The translations under genes and the position numbers were made by a program. Below are positions 1 through 6,469 of a DNA stretch of 64,000 bases, in pieces. The DNA is from Atopobiaceae bacterium (lineage in GTDB: Bacteria > Actinomycetota > Coriobacteriia > Coriobacteriales > Atopobiaceae). The notes under the pieces were generated by a model. The model had not been told where the DNA came from and searched no databases. It worked only from the letters and a program-made list of their open reading frames with translations. How positions within the stretch are numbered: the first letter of the stretch is position 1; each line of letters starts with the position of its first letter. The stretch lies in contig CADFJN010000007.1 of NCBI GenBank assembly GCA_902834555.1, forward strand, positions 1 through 64,000. The letters run 5' to 3'.

Positions 1-48
1 CATGCGGACCCCCAGTCCCGGACCTCCTCGGTCCAACTTTTTGTCCGC
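1..48 (+). terminator. Possible terminator of an upstream gene
   Basis: GGACC (20-24) pairs with GGTCC (30-34) around a 5-nt loop and is followed by AACTTTTT. An outer GCGGAC (5-10) can pair with GTCCGC (43-48). This would end transcription from a gene to the left of the window. The stem is short, so confidence is moderate. Confidence 0.4.
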
Positions 49-124
49 AGCCCCTGAGTCTTAAATCCCACTTAAACGCAAAGTCGATGCAGCCCGCAAC
101 CACATGGTTCACAAAATCTGCAAC

Positions 125-152
125 TTGCGCACATGCTGGGTGGGCGTAGAAT
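125..152 (+). promoter_or_regulatory. Candidate promoter for rpsP operon
   Basis: TTGCGC (125-130) and TAGAAT (147-152) are spaced by 16 bp, leaving a leader of roughly 70 nt before the rpsP start. The rest of 49-226 shows no gene. Found by eye only. Confidence 0.4.
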
Positions 153-226
153 GTCTTATTGCTATGTGGCTATGCGGTGCAGCCATGACACTACACCAGG
201 GCACCGCTCGTATGGAGGAGTTTTCA

Positions 227-562
227 TTGGCAGTTAAGATTCGTCTGGCCCGTCACGGTGCCAAGAAGCGTCCGTACTATCGCATCGTCGTCGCCGACAG
301 CCGCATGCCTCGCGATGGCCGTTACATCGAGCAGGTGGGCCGTTACAACCCCCTGACCAACCCCAAGACCATCGAGATCGACCTCGAGAAGGTTGACGCT
401 TGGATCTCCAAGGGCGCCCAGCCCACCAACTCTGTCTCCCACCTCATCGACGTTGTCCGCAACGGTCAGCCCGTCGTTGAGAAGAAGACAAAGATCTCCA
501 AGAAGGCCGCTGCCAAGGCCGCCAAGGCGGCCGAGGAGGCTGTTGAGGCCGCTGCCGAGTAG
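227..562 (+). CDS. rpsP: 30S ribosomal protein S16
   Basis: Small-subunit ribosomal protein of 111 residues that stabilises 16S rRNA folding. The N-terminus carries the S16 pattern R-L-x-R-x-G-x-K-K-x-P-x-Y-R-I, and the C-terminus is a Lys/Ala-rich tail typical of actinobacterial S16. I chose the TTG at 227 because GGAGGAG (214-220) lies 6 nt upstream and translation then begins MAVKIRLARHG, the family N-terminus; an in-frame ATG at 104 would add 41 unrelated residues. It opens the rpsP-khpA-rimM-trmD cluster, an order conserved in many Gram-positive bacteria. Confidence 0.97.
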   Translation: MAVKIRLARHGAKKRPYYRIVVADSRMPRDGRYIEQVGRYNPLTNPKTIEIDLEKVDAWISKGAQPTNSVSHLIDVVRNGQPVVEKKTKISKKAAAKAAKAAEEAVEAAAE

Positions 563-573
563 GGGCGCCTTTC

Positions 574-861
574 ATGGAAGACACCATTAACGACGAGGTC
601 GACGAGGAGCAGGAGATGCCCTCCGACAAGGTGGCAGACCTTGTCGAGTACATCGTCTGTGGTCTCGTCGATGATGAGGGTGCCGTATCGCTTGACGTTA
701 CCGACAGCGACGAGGGCTCACTCATCGAGGTCACCTGCGCCGAGGCCGATGCCGGTCGTGTGATTGGCCGTAAGGGCCGTACTATTAAGGCCATCCGCAC
801 TCTTGCGCGTGCTCTTGGACAGCGCGTAGGGACCTCTGTCGAGGTCGAGGTAGTAGGCTAG
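574..861 (+). CDS. khpA: KH-domain RNA-binding protein KhpA
   Basis: 95-residue RNA-binding protein with a single type II KH domain. The nucleic-acid-binding GxxG loop is G-R-K-G at residues 65-68, inside V-I-G-R-K-G-R-T. Family members are usually about 75-80 residues; this one has an acidic N-terminal extension of about 15 residues (MEDTINDEVDEEQE). It lies 11 nt after rpsP and just before rimM, the standard position. KhpA with KhpB is known in Gram-positive bacteria as an RNA chaperone affecting cell division and sRNAs; no KhpB is in the window. Confidence 0.92.
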   Translation: MEDTINDEVDEEQEMPSDKVADLVEYIVCGLVDDEGAVSLDVTDSDEGSLIEVTCAEADAGRVIGRKGRTIKAIRTLARALGQRVGTSVEVEVVG

Positions 862-867
862 GCAACC

Positions 868-1392
868 TTGCGGGATCGCTACAGAGTCATAGCCCGTGTT
901 GAGAAGTCACACGGAAGAACGGGGGAGGTCGTGACGGTTTCCGTTCACGGCCTTCCCCCTCTTGTTCGTGAGGGCCTCGAGGTCTTCGTTGTGCCACCTC
1001 GCCTCAAGGGACCCAGGTCCTATGTGGTGACGCACGTCTCGGAGGGGGCGCGTGGCCAGCTTGTCTCGCTCTCGGGTGTGACGGGCATCGACGCCGCTGA
1101 CGGCCTTCGCGGCCGCTATCTCCTCGCTCGCGAGGAGGACCTGCCGGACGATGTCGCGCTCCATGACGCGGAGGCGCTCTTTGGCCGCGAGGTCGCCGAC
1201 GAGAGCCTTGGCTTTCTCGGCACCATTGAAGAAGTCATGGTTGGGCCTGCCAATGACGTCTGGGTTATCGAGGGGCCCTTTGGCGAGGTTCTCGTGCCGG
1301 TTGTGGAGGACGTTGTCGTAGAGGTGCCAGATTCTGGTGCCATTCGGGTCCGTGTGCCATCTGGCCTTGTCGACGGTGGTGACGACCAGTGA
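868..1392 (+). CDS. rimM: 16S rRNA processing protein RimM
   Basis: 174-residue ribosome maturation factor that helps 30S head assembly and binds S19. It has an N-terminal RimM barrel (about 1-85, with A-R-V-x-K-S-H-G-R-T-G-E) and a C-terminal PRC barrel (about 95-170, with the aromatic/Val-rich stretch around V-W-V-I-E-G and L-V-P-V-V). The start is TTG at 868, six nt after the khpA stop; no ATG gives the conserved N-terminus. Its TGA stop overlaps the GTG start of trmD, implying translational coupling. Confidence 0.93.
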   Translation: MRDRYRVIARVEKSHGRTGEVVTVSVHGLPPLVREGLEVFVVPPRLKGPRSYVVTHVSEGARGQLVSLSGVTGIDAADGLRGRYLLAREEDLPDDVALHDAEALFGREVADESLGFLGTIEEVMVGPANDVWVIEGPFGEVLVPVVEDVVVEVPDSGAIRVRVPSGLVDGGDDQ

Positions 1393-2168
1393 TCATCGAG
1401 ACGCTCTCTGTTTTTCCCGGCGTCTTCTCGCCCTACCTGGATGCCTCGATCATGGGCCGTGCGCAGGCCAAGGGGATCTTCTCCTTTACTGCGTACGATT
1501 TGCGCGACTGGACGCACGACCGGCATCGCACGGTGGACGATGCGCCGTTTGGTGGTGGCCAGGGCATGCTTATGAAGCCCGCCCCCATCTTCGAGGCGGT
1601 CCGCGACATCTCCTCGCGCGGCGAGTTCGTCCCGCATGTGGTGTTCTTCTCGCCCTGTGGCCACCGCTTTGACGAGGGGGTTGCGGAGCGCCTCTCTCAC
1701 GAGGAGCGCCTGCTCTTCGTCTGCGGCCGCTACGAGGGCATGGACGAGCGTGCTTACTGCCTTGCGGATGACGTGCTCTCCCTGGGTGACTATGTCCTTA
1801 CGGGCGGCGAGCTTCCCGCGCTTGTCGTCACCGACGCGGTGGTTCGCCTCTTGCCTGGCGCGCTCGGGGACGAGATGAGCGCCCTTGACGAGTCTTTCTC
1901 CGATGGTCTCCTCGAGTACGCTCAGTACACGCGCCCCGCGGACTATGATGGGCAACGCGTGCCAGAGGTCCTTCTCTCCGGCGACCATGGCGCGGTGAAC
2001 GCCTGGCGCAGGAGAAGCGCCATCGAGCGCACCGCTCGCTGGCGGCCCGACCTGCTTGACGGCGCGGGTCTCTCTGCGGAAGAGTGGGAGCTTGCGCGTC
2101 AGGTGATGGGGGAGAGTAAGGGGCTCCGGGCTGCTGGCAACGATGATTCTGCAACAGGGGGCGAGTAG
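1389..2168 (+). CDS. trmD: tRNA (guanine37-N1)-methyltransferase TrmD
   Basis: Transfers methyl from SAM to G37 of tRNAs, preventing +1 frameshifting. The 259-residue protein shows the SPOUT trefoil-knot motifs C-G-R-Y-E-G-M-D-E-R (112-121) and S-L-G-D-Y-V-L-T-G-G-E-L (131-142), and the D-D-x-P-F-G-G-G-x-G-M segment (50-60). It starts at GTG 1389 overlapping rimM by 4 nt. In Bacillus rplS follows directly; here lepB, glyQS, ppdK and others separate trmD from rplS. Confidence 0.96.
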   Translation: MIIETLSVFPGVFSPYLDASIMGRAQAKGIFSFTAYDLRDWTHDRHRTVDDAPFGGGQGMLMKPAPIFEAVRDISSRGEFVPHVVFFSPCGHRFDEGVAERLSHEERLLFVCGRYEGMDERAYCLADDVLSLGDYVLTGGELPALVVTDAVVRLLPGALGDEMSALDESFSDGLLEYAQYTRPADYDGQRVPEVLLSGDHGAVNAWRRRSAIERTARWRPDLLDGAGLSAEEWELARQVMGESKGLRAAGNDDSATGGE

Positions 2169-2169
2169 C

Positions 2170-2730
2170 ATGGCAAAAAGCACGACAAAAGAGAAGGGGA
2201 GCGGGCTTCTCGACGTCATTGTTACTATCCTCGTTGCGCTTGGCGTGGCGTTTCTCCTGCGTACCTTTGTTGTGGGGGTCTACGAGGTCCCCTCGGGTTC
2301 AATGCTCGAGACCATCCAAGAGGGCGACTTGCTCCTTGGCGAGAAGGTCTCGCTTAACTGGGATTCCCCTAAGGCTGGGGACATCGTGACGTTCGACAGC
2401 CCCCGTGAGCCTGGTACCACCCTTGTGAAGCGCGTCATCGCCGTTGGCGGTCAGACTGTCGACCTGCGTGACGGCAACGTCTACGTGGACGGCGTCCAGC
2501 TCGACGAGTCCTCCTACACCCTTGGCAAGCCCAGCTACTCTCTTTCTGACCAGGCTGGCTCTGCGGGGATAAGCTTTCCCTACACCATCCCAGACGGCTA
2601 CATCTGGGTCATGGGCGACAACCGCACCAACTCGCTCGACTCGCGCTACTTTGGGCCCGTGAGGGTGAGCTCGGTGACGTCGAAGATTCTCTGCATCTAT
2701 TGGCCGATTCCCGATGTTAAGGCCCTCTAG
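2170..2730 (+). CDS. lepB: Signal peptidase I
   Basis: Membrane serine protease (S26) that removes signal peptides on the outer face of the membrane. 186 residues: one N-terminal membrane segment (about 13-33), box B S-G-S-M with catalytic Ser44, box D V-K-R-V-I-A-V-G-G with general-base Lys87, and box E G-D-N-R-x-N-S-x-D-S-R. I chose ATG 2170, one nt after the trmD stop, with an AGGGGGCGAG ribosome site; an in-frame ATG at 2143 inside trmD is less likely. The short form matches Gram-positive signal peptidases. Confidence 0.95.
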   Translation: MAKSTTKEKGSGLLDVIVTILVALGVAFLLRTFVVGVYEVPSGSMLETIQEGDLLLGEKVSLNWDSPKAGDIVTFDSPREPGTTLVKRVIAVGGQTVDLRDGNVYVDGVQLDESSYTLGKPSYSLSDQAGSAGISFPYTIPDGYIWVMGDNRTNSLDSRYFGPVRVSSVTSKILCIYWPIPDVKAL

Positions 2731-2768
2731 CGGCCGTGTCGGCGTCTCCTCCCGGAGGAAGGACGGAT

Positions 2769-3680
2769 ATGAGCGAAAGCCCGCTTACGTTCCAAGACAT
2801 GATTCTCGCCCTTGAGCACTATTGGGCAGACAAGGGCTGCATCGTGATGCAGCCGTACGACTCAGAGGTGGGCGCGGGCACGTTCCACACGGCCACCCTC
2901 CTGCGCTCGCTTGGCCCCGCCGCCTGGCGCACCTGCTACCCGCAGCCATGCCGTCGCCCGGCAGACGGCCGCTATGGCGAGAACCCCAACCGCTTGCAGC
3001 ACTACTACCAGTTCCAGGTGCTCCTCAAGCCATCGCCCGTTGACTCGCAGGACCTCTATCTTGGCTCTCTTGCCGCCATCGGCCTTGACCCCGCTGAGCA
3101 CGACGTCCGCTTTGTCGAGGACGACTGGGAGAGCCCCACGCTTGGCGCCTGGGGCCTAGGCTGGGAGGTGTGGATGGACGGCATGGAGGTTACGCAGTTC
3201 ACCTACTTCCAGCAGGTGGGCGGCATCGAGGTCGACCCCGTGCCGGTCGAGATTACCTACGGCCTCGAGCGCATCGCCATGTATGCGCAGGGCGTGAACT
3301 CGGTCTATGACATCGTGTGGAGCTACCTTCCCGACGGCACGCCCATGACCTACGGTGACGTTTTCCTCGAGAACGAGCGAGAGTTCTCTGCATACAACTT
3401 CGAGGTTGCCAACGTCGACCTCATGCGCGAGAAGTTCGACGAGTACGAGGCGGAGTGCCACTCCTGCCTTGACGCCCACCTGCCGCTTCCCGCCTATGAC
3501 TGCGTAATGAAGTGCAGCCACGCGTTCAACCTGCTCGACTCCCGTGGGGCAATCTCCGCCACGGAGCGTGCCAACTACATCCTGCGCGTCCGTACCGTAG
3601 CCAAGGACTGCTGCGAGGCCTACCTCGCCGAGGTGGCTGGCGAGAAGGATGACGCATCCGTGAAGGGGGAGGTGGCCTAG
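2769..3680 (+). CDS. glyQ: Glycyl-tRNA synthetase alpha subunit
   Basis: Catalytic class II subunit of the bacterial alpha2beta2 glycyl-tRNA synthetase; with GlyS it charges tRNA-Gly. 303 residues, usual for GlyQ, beginning near L-T-F-Q-D-M-I-L-A-L and carrying C-I-V-M-Q-P-Y-D and the R-R-P-x-D-G-R-Y-G-E-N-P-N-R segment. Start ATG 2769 is preceded by GGAGGAAGGA. glyS starts at the very next base after its stop. No room for a T-box leader between lepB and glyQ (38 bp). Confidence 0.97.
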   Translation: MSESPLTFQDMILALEHYWADKGCIVMQPYDSEVGAGTFHTATLLRSLGPAAWRTCYPQPCRRPADGRYGENPNRLQHYYQFQVLLKPSPVDSQDLYLGSLAAIGLDPAEHDVRFVEDDWESPTLGAWGLGWEVWMDGMEVTQFTYFQQVGGIEVDPVPVEITYGLERIAMYAQGVNSVYDIVWSYLPDGTPMTYGDVFLENEREFSAYNFEVANVDLMREKFDEYEAECHSCLDAHLPLPAYDCVMKCSHAFNLLDSRGAISATERANYILRVRTVAKDCCEAYLAEVAGEKDDASVKGEVA

Positions 3681-5777
3681 ATGGCCGAGATCAAGGACTT
3701 CCTGCTCGAGATTGGCTGCGAGGAGATGCCGTCAGCCCCGCTCAACCACGCTGTGGTGCAGCTTGGCGAGCTGGTGCGCAAGGGGCTGGACGAGGCCGGC
3801 CTCGCGCACGGCAAGGTGGAGACCCACCAGACGCCGAGAAGGCTCGTTGCATACGTTCACGACGTTGCCCTTGCCACCGAGGAGCTCAACGAGGTAAAGC
3901 GCGGCCCCGCGGCCAGCATCGCCTTTGACGCCAACGGCGCCCCCACCAAGGCGGCCCAGGGCTTTGCCCGCAAGTTTGGCGTCGATGCCTCCCAGCTTGC
4001 GCGCCGAGTGGACTCCGATGGCCGCGAGTATGTCTTTGCCGAGAAGCACGTTGACGCGCGTCCCGCCACGCCCATCCTCTCCGCCCTCTCCGAGCGGATC
4101 ATCGGCTCTATAGAGTGGCCCAACTACAGGAGCCAGCGCTGGGGCTCCGAGCACCAGACCTTCGTGCGCCCCATCCGCTGGATCTGCGCGCTTCTTGGCT
4201 CGGACGTTGTTCCCGTGAGCTACGCCGATGTCACGAGCGCTGGAACCACGCGCGGACACCGCGTGCTTGGTGCCGGCGACCACGCGGTGAAGAGCCCCGC
4301 CGACTATGCCGACGTTCTGCGCGAGAACGGCGTGCTGCTCGAGGACGAGCGCCGCGCTGCCATCCTCGATGGCATCCACCAGGTCGAGGCCGAGCGCCCC
4401 GGCTGCCGCGTGGACACCCCCAAGCGCACCCTCGACGAGGTCGTAAACCTCTGCGAGTGGCCCACAGTCCTGGTTGGCACATTCGACGAGGAGTTCCTCA
4501 AGGTCCCGCACGAGATCATCTGCGAGTCAATGCTCTCCAACCAGCGCTACTTTCCCGTCTACGACGCCGACGGCAACCTCACTCGCGAGTTCGTCGTGGT
4601 CTCCAACGCAGACCCCAAGGTCTCCGCAACCGTGGTCGACGGCAACGAACGCGTCGTGCGCGCCCGTCTCGACGACGCCAAGTTCTTCTACGAGGAGGAC
4701 TTGAAGGTTCCTATGGACGAGTTCGTCGAGCGCCTGGGCACCGTCGTCTTCCAGGAGAAGCTTGGCACCGTGCGCCAGAAGGTCTCGCGCATGGAGGCGC
4801 TCGCCGATGCCGTGGCCAAGGCGGCCGGCGCCGACGAGCGCACCTGCGGGCTTGCCAAGCGTGCGGCACACCTTGCCAAGGCCGACCTTGTGAGCCAGGC
4901 TGTGGTCGAGTTCACCAACCAGCAGGGCGTCATGGGCGGGTACTATGCCAAAGCAGCGGGCGAGCCCCAGGAGGTCTGTGACGCCATCCGTGAGCACTAC
5001 CGTCCTCGCTTTGCTGGAGACGAGCTCCCGTCTGGCCTCGTGGGCAAGTGTGTTGCCATTGCGGACAAGCTCGACACCGTGTGCGGCATCTTCGCCATCG
5101 ACGAGCCGCCCACTGGCTCCTCCGACCCCTTCGCCGTTCGCCGCGCGGCAATTGGCGTGATTGCCATGCTGCGCACGCTTCCCGCCGTCCACCTGCACCC
5201 GCTCATCGAGCTGGCGCTCGCGTCCTACGCCGAGCAGGGTATCGAGTTCGACTCCCAGGCGGTCGCCTCCTCTGTGGCCTCCTTCTTCCAGGGCCGTCTT
5301 GCGGCAATCGCCAAGGACGAGGGCATCGCGCCCGACGCCATCGAGGCAGTTGGCTCTGTGGGGGTTATCGACCCCGACGAGTTTGTTCGTCGCGCCGCCG
5401 CCCTTGATCACGCCCGCTCCGAGAGCCCCGAGCTCTTCGAGGATCTGGCCACTGCCTACGCCCGCGCCGCCCACCTTGCAAACGCGTCTCTCGGCACCAA
5501 TGTCGACGCGAGCGTCCTTGGAGACGCAGAGAAGGCACTTCTCGCTGCCTGCGAGGAGGGCGAGAAGTCCGTTTCGGCTGCACTTGCTGCCGGGGACTTT
5601 GACGCTGCCTGCAAGGCCTTGGCTGGTCTTCGCGCTCCCATTGACCGCTTCTTCACCGATGTACTAGTCATGGACCCCGACCCCACCGTGAGGGACAATA
5701 GGCTGCGGCTTCTCAACCGTTTCGCTGGCGTCTTTGGTGACGTCGCCGATATTGGTGTACTTTCGAAGCGAAAGTAG
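3681..5777 (+). CDS. glyS: Glycyl-tRNA synthetase beta subunit
   Basis: tRNA-recognition subunit of the heterotetrameric glycyl-tRNA synthetase, 698 residues, normal for the family. The start D-F-L-L-E-I-G-C-E-E-M-P and the internal R-P-I-R-W motif are typical. It abuts glyQ without spacing, ensuring stoichiometric translation. An 8-bp perfect inverted repeat (TACTTTCG / CGAAAGTA, 5758-5776) overlaps its stop codon and could end the transcript or slow ribosomes; it lacks a U tract. Confidence 0.97.
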   Translation: MAEIKDFLLEIGCEEMPSAPLNHAVVQLGELVRKGLDEAGLAHGKVETHQTPRRLVAYVHDVALATEELNEVKRGPAASIAFDANGAPTKAAQGFARKFGVDASQLARRVDSDGREYVFAEKHVDARPATPILSALSERIIGSIEWPNYRSQRWGSEHQTFVRPIRWICALLGSDVVPVSYADVTSAGTTRGHRVLGAGDHAVKSPADYADVLRENGVLLEDERRAAILDGIHQVEAERPGCRVDTPKRTLDEVVNLCEWPTVLVGTFDEEFLKVPHEIICESMLSNQRYFPVYDADGNLTREFVVVSNADPKVSATVVDGNERVVRARLDDAKFFYEEDLKVPMDEFVERLGTVVFQEKLGTVRQKVSRMEALADAVAKAAGADERTCGLAKRAAHLAKADLVSQAVVEFTNQQGVMGGYYAKAAGEPQEVCDAIREHYRPRFAGDELPSGLVGKCVAIADKLDTVCGIFAIDEPPTGSSDPFAVRRAAIGVIAMLRTLPAVHLHPLIELALASYAEQGIEFDSQAVASSVASFFQGRLAAIAKDEGIAPDAIEAVGSVGVIDPDEFVRRAAALDHARSESPELFEDLATAYARAAHLANASLGTNVDASVLGDAEKALLAACEEGEKSVSAALAAGDFDAACKALAGLRAPIDRFFTDVLVMDPDPTVRDNRLRLLNRFAGVFGDVADIGVLSKRK
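5758..5776. other. 8-bp inverted repeat at the glyS stop
   Basis: TACTTTCG (5758-5765) and CGAAAGTA (5769-5776) are perfect complements around AAG and include the TAG stop region of glyS. Could be a weak terminator or protein-binding dyad upstream of the regulatory-protein gene; no T run follows. Confidence 0.4.
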
Positions 5778-5840
5778 GGTAAGAGCGGTTACACTTGCTG
5801 CAACGTCCCCGCACGATTGGGTCACTTGGGAGGATTGACT

Positions 5841-6245
5841 ATGAGGAAACTTGATCTGGACGACGACGTCTTCGGCCACGTTGTCCCTGCCATCTACGTC
5901 CTTTCCGACGCACGCGGCGAGACCGCTAAGGCCGTTGTTGAGGCTGCTGCCGCGCAGTTTGGCGATGGCTCCGTCGAGATCATTCGCGTGTCTGGTGTCG
6001 AGAGCGTCGAGCAGGTCCGAGACTACTTCGACAAGAACTTCGACCCGGAGAGGCCAAGCGCCGTCTTCCACACGTTTGCCAATGGGCAGCTGCGTCGCGA
6101 GATTCGCCGCGAGCTCGACAGGAGGGGCATTCCCTCCATTGACCTGCTCGGTCCTGCTGTGACGGTCATCTCTACACTCACTGGCGAAGAGCCGAGTCAC
6201 GCCATTGGCGCCACTTTCTCCGAGAACCCGACTTCGAACGAGTAG
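5841..6245 (+). CDS. N-terminal-only PPDK regulatory protein homologue
   Basis: 134 residues matching only the N-terminal domain of the PSRP/PDRP family (DUF299), the bifunctional kinase/phosphorylase that switches PPDK or PEP synthase on and off. Seen: I-Y-V-L-S-D-A-R-G-E-T-A (family I-Y-x-V-S-D-S-x-G-E-T-A), V-F-H-T-F-A-N and D-L-L-G-P. Full-length members run to about 270 residues and carry a P-loop and catalytic Asp in the C-terminal half; here the frame stops cleanly after E-E-P-S-H and the next 220 bp hold no continuation in any frame I can recognise. Start ATG 5841 follows GGGAGG (5828-5833). Adjacent to ppdK, so it probably still relates to PPDK, but it cannot be a normal kinase. Confidence 0.8.
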   Translation: MRKLDLDDDVFGHVVPAIYVLSDARGETAKAVVEAAAAQFGDGSVEIIRVSGVESVEQVRDYFDKNFDPERPSAVFHTFANGQLRREIRRELDRRGIPSIDLLGPAVTVISTLTGEEPSHAIGATFSENPTSNE

Positions 6246-6274
6246 CTCATAGGTTCAAATCCTTTGTCCGTTCA

Positions 6275-6305
6275 GGGGGCCAGACTCGCGTCTGTCCCCA
6301 ATTTT
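6275..6305 (+). terminator. Terminator after the PDRP-like gene
   Basis: GGGGCCAGAC pairs with GTCTGTCCCC around a TCGC loop (with one C-T mismatch), followed by AATTTTG. The remainder of 6246-6469 has no gene; a TAGAAT at 6380-6385 could be a -10 box for ppdK but lacks a convincing -35. Confidence 0.6.
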
Positions 6306-6469
6306 GTAACGTTCGCCGGCGTATTATTCCGTCTACCGGTTAGCGCTTGATTTGGACAACTACAAAAAATGGGTCTGTCTAGAATTGGGCGTTGCGGTGA
6401 CCTGAACCTGGAGCCGCGATGTGAGTGCGCGCCGCAAGGCGTGTCAGGTTGTTCGAACAGGGGAGTGAA

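Noticed and set aside
6249..6275. T-arm-like GGTTCAAATCC suggesting a tRNA 3' end
   Set aside because: No matching acceptor strand, D arm or anticodon arm within 90 nt upstream, and no CCA; the upstream sequence is the PDRP-like gene.
6200..6469. Frameshifted C-terminal half of the PPDK regulatory protein
   Set aside because: No P-loop or family motif found in any frame of the 220 bp downstream, which instead hold a terminator and the ppdK leader.
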